This document shows positions 35,341 to 46,600 of a stretch of DNA of 64,000 bases, piece after piece. The translations under genes and the position numbers were made by a program. This DNA is from Opisthocomus hoazin (Eukaryota; Chordata; Aves; Opisthocomiformes; Opisthocomidae). The stretch covers positions 126,802,465-126,866,464 of the forward strand of contig NC_134414.1 of assembly GCF_030867145.1 (NCBI RefSeq), in the 5' to 3' direction. Under the pieces are notes generated by a model. The model did not search any database, had not been told where the DNA came from, and worked only from the letters and a program-made list of their open reading frames with translations. Positions within the stretch are counted from its first letter, which is position 1. Every line of letters starts with the position of its first letter.

Positions 35341-37641
35341 GCCTATTGGTGTGTACCAGTACGCAGGTACACGGTGTGCTGCTGCACCTTTGGTCCCTGT
35401 TGAAGCTAGCAGATCTCCACACAGTCGTAGCAATCCTGTCAATGATATTGGTTGCTGATTTAGAACTTCAGACAGAAATAACAGTAGTAGTTTTTTTTTC
35501 TCTACTCCTACATATCAAAATATGCCTTCCAAAATATTGTTTGCTGTTACACAAGCTTGGATTTAGCTTAAGATCATGAACTGCCTTGGGCTAGAACTGT
35601 TTTATAAATCTTCTTAAGCCAAAGTGTTTTTTTACAGCTGCTGTTTCATTAACAGTGAAACAACATCCTTGCTTTAATTTTTTTTTCACCTTATAAATGT
35701 TATCTTGGAACTGAAGCAAATAGAAAACAATGGAGTACTGAGAAAATAGGCTTTCATTAAAGAAAAGCATCTAGAGAAGATGGTAGGATTAAAAGGTATG
35801 AATTTGGGCTAGTTAGCCCAGTTCTTGCTAACAGGAGATTTCACAGGCTGCACCCCATAGCCATTTGATATAGGATTCAATGCTATATGGTTTTCCCTCG
35901 GCTGGGAAACTGACAGACGTTTTGAAAAGCCTAATGGTAGCATTAAAAAGGCTGTTGCACAACTGAAAAATAACACGTTACTTTCACTTTTATTTTTATG
36001 TAAAACCATATGTTAGTAACATGAACAGCTTTTGTTAAGAAAAGAAAATCAGTTGTTTTCAATAAGGCAAAGCAATATTAAAACACTTAGTTTCTCTAAA
36101 GCTTACTTTACTTACAAAGCAGGCTGTGTCCAGAGATGCAATTTACAGAATTAATACAATTCTGTAAGTATTGTCAGTAATTATTCCAGTACCAATTTAT
36201 TTTTTATGCAGAATTACTGCAGAAGGTATGAGCCTGGTGAGGAACCTTATCACTGTAAGCTGTAGGCTACCAACTCAGTACAAGTTTGAAGCAAAAATTG
36301 GTCATGAGGATTTTGAATGGAACTGACTTAATTGCAATGCACAGCAGTTTGTAGGACACCGGTGTCTTAATAATAGGATATTTTTGTTAAAAAAAAAAAA
36401 GCCACAACATTTTTTAAGCTTCTTGAAAATCAAGATACCGATCCATTGCAACAAACATTCATAATGGATTAAAACAATGAAAAATAGAGCACTTCCAGGT
36501 ACTCTAGAAAGAATAATAAATAAGTAAGTTTATATTCATGCACATAACCCTGATCATCAACAAGACAGTTACACTTATTTTCTTTAAATGTAAAAATGGT
36601 TCCACTCAGTCTTGGAACAGAGTCCTGCAAACACTGAAGTTCAGAGCACAGTTTTGCCAGTGTGGCTGTAGTTGGATAAAGCATAATCCTGGTTTATTTG
36701 CTATTGATCTTTGGAAAGATTTACAGCAGACATTTTATGGTATATCTAAACCTAAGTAGTAAATAATTCCTAGAACAGAGGCTGTGGTTAAGTTGTTGAA
36801 CAGTCTCTGTGGGGTTTTCCTTTTTTCTGCAAGAACACTGCATTATTTTTCCACATATTTCCTGCAAAGAATACTGTCAGAAGTAAAGGGAGAATGGTAG
36901 CAATGTCTGCTTTACATTTTACATGCATATTTAGGGCAAGTTATAAGGGATACTTTTTGCCAGGTGGTTTTGTTAACACATTTGAAGCTGTAAATGTAAT
37001 ATAAAAATAAAAAAAAAAAAAGAAAAAGAAGAAATATTTTCTTCTCTAACCATGTACTTGTATTAGTTTAGCCAACTTACAGCTAAATTACTCTGAAGTG
37101 CTTTTCTTGGAACAACACTTTTAAAGAGTAAAATACAAACAGGAATATTCTGTGGTTTGTGACTACTTACATGTATGCACCATGTTAGTTTCAGCTTGCA
37201 TGTTCTTGAAAAAACATGAGCAATTTCTAGTATTTTTAAGCATTTTGAAGCCTGTAATTTGGCAGGTCCCTAGAGGAGGTGAAACACTCGCCATAATGAA
37301 AGGGAAAGCTGTTTTTCAGTTGAGAGAGAAACTTGGTTCTGCAAAGTATGGGATATTCTCATGATAGAAGGACTATTTTTAGCCAGAGCCCCTTTTAGCA
37401 ATTTTGTTGAACTGAACAGTGAAATCCTCCCTGCTAGGTTTTGCAGCATAATGAGCTGATTTTCAGGATAAAAGAAAAAAAAAAAAGCTGGAAGTTTGGC
37501 AAGGATAATCTCTATTTATATTTACATATAAAGAGAAGCAAGACTCACTGTTGTTGTGTTCATACTGTACTCACTGCGAACGCTGTGTAATTTGAGTGCT
37601 TGTTGTCTTTGTACAATTTTAAGGTTGTGTCTAACTTTCAA

Positions 37642-37647
37642 AATAAA
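37642..37647 (+). terminator. CGGBP1: Candidate distal poly(A) signal of CGGBP1
   Basis: AATAAA is followed by a T-rich stretch, and GT-rich sequence lies about 60-90 bases on. This is the last strong signal before gene-free sequence. Confidence 0.55.
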
Positions 37648-39319
37648 TTTTTTTTAACAAAGCTTCTCATTGTAATAATGCTATTAGACTTCAGTCTCGT
37701 TTGGGCTAGTGAAGATGCTTTATTTTTGCTTTGGTGGTAAGGATGTTTTGCTGATGGTAAATGGCCACAGAAATGGTTTTCTTTAAAAAAGAAGTGATGA
37801 ACTTATGAAATTATACTAGAGTGAGGCTAAAAATACCTGGGTCCTGCAGTGCTACAAGACTTCCTGTTAGAGCAGTAAGACCAGAGCAAGTGATTTAAGT
37901 TTTTATATTAAAATATTATTGGAAGAGAAATACTTTACTTTGTAAAGTTTTCACTTGGTAATGGAAAAATGGTCCTTTTTTTAAAAAATAAAGGAATTCC
38001 TTTTTCACAGAATTTATGCATGATCTCTTATTTTGCCAAAAAAGTGGATAAAGAACATGGTCATTCTCATATAATGGTAATATAAGGGTAGAAATGGATG
38101 GTGACCGGAAAACAAAGAATGTACGTGGTGTTGTTCTCGCTTAAGGTAATATCAAACTATATGTTGAAGCAGTTTGTTGATTATCTGTACAACTACATTA
38201 CAGTATGTTTCAGGACTGGTTATACAGAACCTCCGTTTCCTGTCAAGTATGTGATTTTCTTCATGGTGACAGAAATTCCCCAATGATGCCTCCTGTTGCA
38301 AGTGGACACCAAGTGAAATAATTGTTACACATTTTGGCATTGCAGTGAACGATTTGTAGGTATAGGATCTTGCAGCTGCCGAATGCTTCAGGCCTTTTCA
38401 GGAAGGGCTTCTGCAGTGTCGAAGAATCAGGTCTTCCCAAACTATCTGCAAGAAGGTCGCAGTTTGATCTCCGTCTCCCTTAGGGATTTCGTGAAAATTG
38501 AGTAAATAGCATCCGCCCATCAAAATTATCAAGTGTAGGTTTGACTGTTTACATGTTCCTTTTCCTGAATTCTTACCTGGCTTGAGATCTTGTGATGGGT
38601 CAATGATAAACTTGTGCAACCTCTTGACTCATGAATTTATTAAGCATTGCTTTCTCATTTTCAGGTCACAGCACAGTAAAATCAAGTTGATTTTTGTTGC
38701 CTTTATACCAAATGGAAAAGCAGAGTAGAAATAAAAATACCCTTTTGTAAAGTTTTCTTGTGTGGACAATTCCTCTTTGAAATAGCATATGTATACTTGT
38801 AAAATCGACATAGCAGCAAGGATTTGTGTGGAAGGTGATGCAGAATCGGGTGAAGTATATATTTAAAGTTTAGTAATTAGGCCATGCTGTATTCTCAGGA
38901 TGACATTTTATTTTCCCAAGTGAATCACACAGTTTAACCCATATCCAAGATGCAGTAGGATGAAGTATACATAACTGCTTTCAGGGCACATCTATCCTGG
39001 TAATTAGGTTTGACATTTGTCGTTTACATAGGCTGGACAGCAGAGACTGGAAGATAGACAATCTGTGGCAGTTCTGCCAAAGTCAGGTAAGGATTTCGTT
39101 TTTGTCCTTGCCACCCCTTTTCTTTCTGCAAGGGGTTCGGAATTTGGGGGTTTCTGGTGGCAGAGGTCACCTCTTTCATATTCAAAAGCAGATAGCGCAC
39201 CTCAAGTAAAAGCACAAGGTGCAGGCTCTGACGTAGGACACAGAGAGCTACTGCAGCTGTCATTCAGCCTTCACACAGCGCAGCCTCAAGACCAGCGTTG
39301 CCCCTGGAGCTAAATGCTG

Positions 39320-39341
39320 TGTATTAAGTATACTTAATACA
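39320..39341. repeat. 22-bp perfect palindrome
   Basis: The central 20 bases GTATTAAGTATACTTAATAC are their own reverse complement, and the flanking T and A extend the symmetry to 22 bp. No element body is recognised around it. Confidence 0.9.
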
Positions 39342-40847
39342 GTTCTATTCTGTAAAATAGAAAATTAAGTATAAAATGGAAATGATAAACAATTGCTGAA
39401 TAGCTATTTCAGTCCCTTTGAGCTTACCTTTTGAGTGTCCCAACTCCATGCTCACTTCAGGTCTCAGAAACCAGCAACATCTGAAGATTTAGTCTTGCAA
39501 AAGAACATCTATTTTGCTAAAAGATTTCTGCTAGACCATGGAGGAGGACATGAGGACATGAGTTACTGGTTTCAGTGGGTATGCAAACTCATGTTCAGCT
39601 GAGCCAAACAAGCACCAGCAATTTAAATTTATTCATGTTTTAGATTTGTCTAAGTACTTAGCTCTCTCTACATGTCCTCTCCTGTCTAGTAGTGCACAGG
39701 AAGGGGAAGTAAAAGCAAAGGAGTACTTGAGTGCAGTGAGGTGACCAGTACTCTCATATGAGCTCTGTGAACACACTAAAGTGTGAGTACACATTCATTA
39801 GAAAGTTTCTGCTATCGTTCAGTGGATACTTTTACTTTTTCCTCCTATCTGATCCTTCTGTTTCAGTAAGAACTCGTTTCCCTGAGTAAAAGAAGGAGAC
39901 CTTCCATTTTTTCCCAACCAATTGAGCAGCTTACAGCAGTGCAGTGGAGAGAGGGTATCGTTCAGCAGTTCTGTTCAAAGCTGGAGGAAAAATAATTGGA
40001 AGTTTTAGAGGTTCTTAGGGGGTTTTTGTATATTGGTTTGTCTCTATTGTTTTTTTTTAATCTGTCCTTCAGTGTACAGAATAGCTCCCAAATTCAGTAT
40101 CAGATTTCACTGCAGTAAATGAGATCTCCTTACCTTAATTCTTTTGTAATTAGCTTTAAATTGCTTCCTCTCTCCCCTTATTTCTGAAGCCTGTCATTAC
40201 TGTAAGATGAATCCAATGAGTAGAATACCCATGCTTACACTTAGTCAAGTGTTTTATGCACAGCAAAACCCTGAGCAGAGTCTTAACCCACCCTGCCCTG
40301 AAAGAGCTGACACCCCTTGTGCGAGCGTCCAGGCTCATGCTCAGTCTGCGCTTTAGAACCTGGTGCGAGACGTCTTTGTGGATTTAACAAAGCTTAGCTC
40401 ATCTAATTGAGCTGAAATAGGAAAAAGCAGGGAGAATCTCATATTGGGGGGAAAGGAAAGAACTTGCACGGAAATGGAACAACCGATGGCTCCTTTAGCA
40501 GGGAGCTACGGTCGTGAGACATGAACAGGCTGCAGAGGCCAGCCATAGCTCACGCGGCAGCACGTACTGCTGCAAGCCGCCTGGTCACTAGTGACAGGCA
40601 AGGAGCTGGGTGTGAAACTCTAAACTACTGCTGTTCCTTGAAGATACTGAGGCTTCTTCGTGTAGTGTAATGAAGGTAATTTTCAGCAGACCTGCTGGAG
40701 CCTACTGTCTGAATGCTGTATCTCTACATGTGGTTGGAGGCCACTGCCCAACCACCTGCAAACAGGGAAAACACAACCCCAAAACACAGCCTTGTCTTGT
40801 CGGAAGAAAAACTGAGGTGGAACAGAAGGAACATTACCCAGGGTTTT

Positions 40848-40860
40848 CCCCCCCCCCCCC
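40848..40860 (+). repeat. Homopolymer C run (13 bases)
   Basis: An uninterrupted C tract after GGGTTTT, with no associated element. Confidence 0.85.
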
Positions 40861-42462
40861 ACTTGCATTCAGTAGAGAAGCAGCAGACATGACAAAGTGG
40901 ACTGAATCAAGCGAAGAAAGTTACTATCAACAGCAGTCCTCAGGTGTGTAAGGCTATCCGTGTTTTACTCCGTATTTTCAAGCCTCTTCCTGAAAATAGT
41001 CTCCAACGCACACAGAACTGCACTAGTTGTTGCATTTGAATTGCCTCAAATTCTCTTAGTTCTTTAGGTAGTTGGTGCTGTTAGGATTCAACTGAGGTCA
41101 GATTTGCATATAGCAGAGAAGTTACTGAGTTATTGCAGACAGTGGAAATCAGTGCCATCTAGTGACATCTTTTTCTGCCACCTTCAAATGATATCTTGAT
41201 TTAAATGCATATGTTCCTCCCTCTCGTAGTTATGCCGTTTTAGATGAGGACTTCGATTCCTTTCTTTCATAAATAACTATTTTATATTTCCTTAGTGTTT
41301 ACTATCCTGTGAAACATGCTTTTAAAGCAAAACTAGAATATTTTAGTGTCTCAAATTCAAGGACTGATTTTCTCAGAAAAACAGAATGTAAGTTACTATT
41401 TGGAGATATAAAAAGATCTCATTTATAACAATAATATCACCAAAATAAAAAAGCTCCCAGAAATGTCTCAAGGAGGTAGTGAAGTCTTCACAAGAAAATA
41501 CAAAAAATTCAGATTCTTTGGCATCTTCCAGCAGTTTCTCAAAACCCCCCACCAAAAAACCCCATAACCCTACTCTTAAGCACAAAGGAGATAAAGGAAA
41601 AAATAAAGTGCCAGCAGTGATGGTAGAAGTCACATTTGCCAAAGCCTTTTTAAGAAAAGGGCTCAAAAACCATAGATGAGTGTCCAAATATTTACTACCG
41701 AAAATACAAAGTAAAGAATCCTCACAAGCCACGTACAGTATGCAGTAGAGGAAATACGTGCTCCTTCCTGCCATGCTGACCTACCTCATCTCTCCCAAAA
41801 GGCTAACGTATGACAGTACCTGTGCTGCAGTTCAGAATACTTCCACAAAGTTACCAACAAGTAAGTATCCACGTAGAAAGCCAGTATCAAAACACCACAG
41901 AGAACAGACAAAACATCGTCTTTTTAAAAAGCTTCAGTTAGTAGCAAAGGGCTGAGCCCAAAATAGTTCTTCTAATAAGAATACAGAGACTAAATATCAA
42001 CCACTAATGTTACATTCCTGGCACAAACTTTGGGTAACTCAGCATTAGGACAAGCAGAAATTACAGTTCCAGGAAACTCATCTCTTAATGACCAATTTTA
42101 CTCTGTAAGGTAGCTATGGATTCAGCCACTAGATGTCTTCACTGTACAGAAATGCAATCTGTGGTACCAGTATTTTGTCTGAAGTGGAAGCATGCTGTGC
42201 ATGCAGTTACACTCAAGGAGCTTTCTTTCATAAATATTTTCCCTTTAGGCTGGATTACAATTTTTTGTAAGGCTGTTTCAGTTTCTCACAAACATCAGTA
42301 TGATTCTGCTTATCATCATGCGCTTAGCCAGACACTTCCAACCACGAAACTCTGGAAAACTGTTCAATTATTTTCTCCAAAATATTACAAAATCTGACTT
42401 TTTAAAAGTATATTGTATATTGTAAAATATACATATATTTTGTCTAAAAAGGTTGAAATGTC

Positions 42463-42685
42463 TAGAATAGAATAGCTCAGTTGGAAGGCACCTACAACGA
42501 TCATCAGGTCCAACTACCTAAGCACAAATCAGAGCATGTTGTTAAGGGCATTGTCCAAATGCTTCTTAACACTGACAGGCTTGGGGCATCGACCACCTCT
42601 CTAGGCAGCTCGTTCCAGTGTTTGACTACGCTCTTGGTAAAGAAATGTTTCCTAACATCCAGTCTGAATGTCCCCATTTTAAGAC
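42463..42685 (-). mobile_element. CR1 LINE 3'-end fragment, inverted
   Basis: On the plus strand it reads TAGAATAGAATAGCTCAGTT, GGAAGGCACCTACAACGATC and ATCAGGTCCAAC, then GGCATCGACCACCTCT and TTCCAGTGTTTGAC, the reverse complement of the avian CR1 3' end. The minus-strand translation carries KHFFTKSVVKHWNELPREVV, matching the C-terminal end of CR1 reverse-transcriptase ORF2. It is 5'-truncated and broken. Confidence 0.9.
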
Positions 42686-43400
42686 AGGATTTCATAATGG
42701 CATTGATTTCTTCCCTGGTTTCTATTTGTGGTTGTTGTATTGGCATTATAAATAGAACTAGTAATTGTATTACATGCAAAAGTTCCTGTTCAACCCAAGT
42801 TTGATTCTCGCTTTATGAAGAAAGTCTGCTGTGGCAGACTGTTTTGGGAAGGTTCAGCTAAATGGTTCAGAATTTTAGAAATATTTAAGGGAAGAAGGTG
42901 TAGAGCACATACTGAAAAGACCCCACAGAATATAAATCCAGACTGCTTGGCCTTACGTTATGAGGATGCTAAGACTAAATAATAGAAGCAATCATCTCTT
43001 ACAGTGCAGAATATTGTCAATTAGATTTACTGCAAATTAAGACAATTCAGACATGTGTTTTTGACATCTGCCAGCTTGTGAATAGTGAATTTGTTCAGCT
43101 GCTTAATTTGTTAATGTTGAATTGTAGTAACACACAAGGACTGAACAAGTTAAAATTACTGTTGTGCATCCCTTCTCTCTGCTACATTGCTGCTTGTAAA
43201 ATTAAAACCTCAATTGCAGGAGCATCTCTAAAAAAAAAAAATCTGCACCTATGTTTGTTGCACTGCAAGGGGAGCCAGAGAAGGGTGGAAGATGTTCTGC
43301 CTTGAATCGCAGAGCAGTTCTGAGATGATGTGAAATGATCAAGCAGTTCACTTTTCAACCACACAAAAAAAGGCAGCTGTGTAGCCCATCAGATTTTTGC

Positions 43401-43554
43401 AGATATGTTGCTTCCCCGCCCCTGTCTGCACTGTCTCGGCAGAAGAACTAGAAAAGGGAATCAGCTCAGACATACGCCACAGGTAAACCCAACACGATGC
43501 AAGCAGCCCGCTGAACTGCACTGTTTAGAGGCGCGGGAACCTCTTCTCTCTACC
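43401..43554 (+). promoter_or_regulatory. BTLA: Probable BTLA proximal promoter / 5' UTR
   Basis: This is sequence directly upstream of the first exon. I see no clear TATA box; a C-rich stretch (CCCCGCCCC) lies near 43415. The start site cannot be placed from sequence alone. Confidence 0.35.
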
Positions 43555-43569
43555 ATGCCCAGAGAATGA
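43555..43569 (+). promoter_or_regulatory. Minimal upstream ORF overlapping the BTLA start
   Basis: ATG CCC AGA GAA TGA has A at -3 of its ATG. Its stop TGA (43567-43569) overlaps the BTLA ATG (43566-43568) in an ATGA arrangement. Ribosomes that translate it would end exactly at the main start, an arrangement that can lower or re-route initiation. The transcript start is not known, so it is assumed that the uORF lies in the mRNA. Confidence 0.6.
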
Positions 43570-43653
43570 AGGCTTCTCCAGTCATGTCGATGAAAGAGAT
43601 ATCACTGTGCATCCTTACAGTAATGCTGGCTCGGAGCAATGACCAAGTTTACG
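43566..43653 (+). CDS. BTLA: BTLA exon 1: leader peptide
   Basis: Begins at ATG 43566 and reads MKASPVMSMKEISLCILTVM, then LARSNDQVY plus one base, with donor ACG|GTAAGA. The hydrophobic core ISLCILTVML is short but usable as a signal peptide. In-frame ATGs at 43584 and 43590 would also give a leader; I keep the first. A four-codon upstream frame overlaps this start. Confidence 0.8.
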
Positions 43654-46600
43654 GTAAGATGTGGTCTTATACTTTAACCTGTCTGTAGTTATTAAACATA
43701 GTGGGGGGAGAACAGAGACCAAAGCAGTGCTTAGTGTACCGTAGAGATGATCTGTGTCTTATTTTATTACCGTATCAGAGGCTCCTAATTTGATTGAAGA
43801 GGATGATAGTGACAATAATTGAGAAATATTCAGTAACTTTCTAGGCTAGAACTCTAGTACTTGGAGACAAAATACGTCTTGCTTTGTGGCAAAAGGCTCA
43901 GCCTTCAAGGGGTTTGGCAGCGTTCAAGCCTCTGCTTGAAATCTGTGAATCCTACTAGCTCTGACCTAGATCCAGTTTGCAGTCAAATTATCCTTACCAG
44001 AGAAGTGTACTTTCAACTATTTAGCTTAACCCTGTCTAATTTGCATTCCACTTTCAACTTTCAGTCTCCGTAGTTTTTAAATAGAGATGCTCTCCTAATT
44101 TAGACTAGTGTGAGGACTACACTGTGCCCAATATACTCCTAATATTATTTTTACTTTGCTTGCTTGATGAGATTATTTTTTTCAAGTTCTTCCCTGCTAA
44201 TACCATACAGGAGACATAAGAGTTACAATTCAAAGGAAGGCAGTCATGCAGAAAGGATTACAGCTGCTGCAATGGATGCACTCAGCTGCTGTTGATATGT
44301 TTTAGATATTATCAACTGATAAATTGCTCAAAATAATATTTGTTGTAAGGCACTGCTGAAATTACACAAACGAGTTGGCTATGTGAAGCTTAGTTGACAT
44401 GCATATTACTAACTCTGCAAATCTATAGCATCTTTCAACATTCCTTGTTTTTATGAGTAAAACACATTATTAATACTAATAGGAAAGGTTAAACAAGCAT
44501 TCAGAGCAACTGCCTGGGAAGGGAATGAGACATGAATTACCATGTCAGGTGCATGCAGCTGTTTCTTAATCAGGGTTTGATCTGAGCTCGAGGAGGCTAC
44601 TGAACTGCTTTTCATTTGATTTGCAAATGAATAAACTAACATGCTGCTGAAGAGGATGTATCTAGAGCTAATAACCTCCTTCATACCCTAAACAGAAGCA
44701 CCGTCTTTTCTTCGAAAAGCTAACTACTGTTTCAGTTCACTTCATCGAGTCTGCCTGTGTTATTAGTCCCTCACACAATCACCTCTCTGCATTGTCCAGG
44801 ATCGTTCATTAATACATGGACGAACCCTCCATACTCATCTGCTGGGTTCCCAGATACTGTTTTTAAAACAGAATATAATTTCTGTTATGCTGTTTATTGC
44901 ATGACTCTTGTTTACACAGAATTTTTTTTACTAGATTTTATACTTTGATCTACATCAGAACTACCTGGAGTCCCCCGAGAACAATAGTGTTTCCTTCTAT
45001 ACACCTATATTACTACAAATATCAGAATCGTGTTGATAGGAGCATTGCAGAGAGAAAAGTTTTTAAGTCGATCTCTACAGAACCATGTAGTAAATATTTT
45101 TAAATGTATTTACATTTTGGCCATAAGTTTTCTAAGCTTGACTGGATTTTATTTGGGTTAGAAGCTGAAAATTAAAGCGATTTTTTTTAAGCTTTTTATG
45201 TTGCAAATCTATCCAGAGTTTCTCTTGCTCCTAACAGAAACAAAGTTGACCACGCAGATTTCATATACAAAGTCAACAACCAGCAAACCTTTTCTAAATT
45301 AGGGAAGCAGAAGTAAGCTTGTTTCTGATTAGTCACAAAGAGAAGGACCTTCTCCCCCTTCACCCCGATAATTTTAGTCCAGTTAGACTCTGTCTCCTTT
45401 GTAACACCAAAGAACAGATTGTTCTTGGCTCCAGCAACACCTTTGCTGTTAGACCTTCTGGTGGGATAGCCTGCACATGCCAACATTCAGCCAAACAGAA
45501 ATGCTCCATCTTCGAGTTTCAGTCAGCAAAACGTAGAGGCACGTTTTCTGCACTTACACAGCTTTCATCAAGGAATGGTTAAAAAATGATGCAACTCTCC
45601 ATCAGCTACCTCAGCAAGCAGGTCAGCTTTACATATACCACCACTGCCAGGAACAACACCCAGAAAAACAGCAAGCCAGAAAATCCTTTGTTATACACCA
45701 AGTAAAGAGAAAAAGTACATTACTCTATCTTTTAGATGACACGGGAAAAAATAAGTGAAAAGGACTAACATTAAATTTCTATTAGTAAAATGACATTCCT
45801 CAAAAAACCCAAATTGTAATATAAAATTAATAAAATAGAATTTTACATCATTCCTTGAAAAGCCTTCTCTGTAGCTGGGAGAAGTCTGAGAGGTGCCTGT
45901 CCTAGTATCACTTAATTTGTCTTCTGAAGCACTTCTCTTTCTAAATACACCTTACTTAAATTCACAAAGGAAGCATGTTTTCCCATGAGTTCTCCTCACA
46001 GCCCATTTCCCTTTTTGTTTTTAAAATTACAAAATCATAAAGATCTTGGTGTTAAATGTGAAACCCCAACAAATCAATGCACTTTCTGGTGTAGTTTTTG
46101 TGCTGTGGTCCTAACCGGAAACTTCACAGAAAGCCGGACCTGAGTTAAAACCATTACTAGTGCTTCGCTGTGTTCACAGACAGACCCAAATGTAGGATTC
46201 AAAACTAACTGTAGACATTTATTTTTCATGAATAATTGACATTTTGTACCTCAGCCATTATCTGCCTTAGGGAATAATACATATGACTTGTGTTCTATCC
46301 CATCCCTTGTTCCTTTTTCTTCAAAGGGAGGGGAGAGGAAAAAACAAATGAAAGAGAAATCCTTTTCAAAACAAACGCCTCAGAAACTTCAATGAATAAG
46401 TCTTAGCTCACTGGAGTTGTTCCGAGTTCTTAGATGACCAGGTGTGAATGACACCATCTATAATTCAGACATTAGAAGGCTCAATTTTTAGCTATTATTC
46501 TTCCACCAATGGGTTGAGTTAGGTAAATGAAAGCCATCTCCATTAACCCTCTTTTGTTTGCTTAGCAAGTCACATCATGACTAGATTTTCTAGAACAAAA

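Larger units (their letters stand above)
33515..37665 (+). other. CGGBP1: CGGBP1 long 3' UTR
   Basis: About 4.1 kb of non-coding sequence follows the stop. Candidate poly(A) hexamers AATAAA lie at 35309, 36515, 37006 and 37642. The last is followed at about 37695-37740 by T/G-rich sequence and is the likeliest distal end. A long 3' UTR is normal for CGGBP1. Open frames here, for example minus 34362-34757, have no recognisable product. Confidence 0.65.
37666..43400. other. Intergenic region between CGGBP1 and BTLA
   Basis: About 5.7 kb. It holds an inverted CR1 fragment at about 42463-42685, a 22-bp perfect palindrome at 39320-39341 and a 13-base C run at 40848-40860. In mammals the CGGBP1 neighbour on this side is HTR1F, a single-exon receptor gene; I find no seven-helix receptor frame here. 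Other open frames look like chance. Confidence 0.7.

Noticed and set aside
41373-41774. 133-codon minus frame with hydrophobic stretches
   Set aside because: Hydrophobic residues follow from A/T-rich composition; no family match, and it does not resemble the expected HTR1F receptor.
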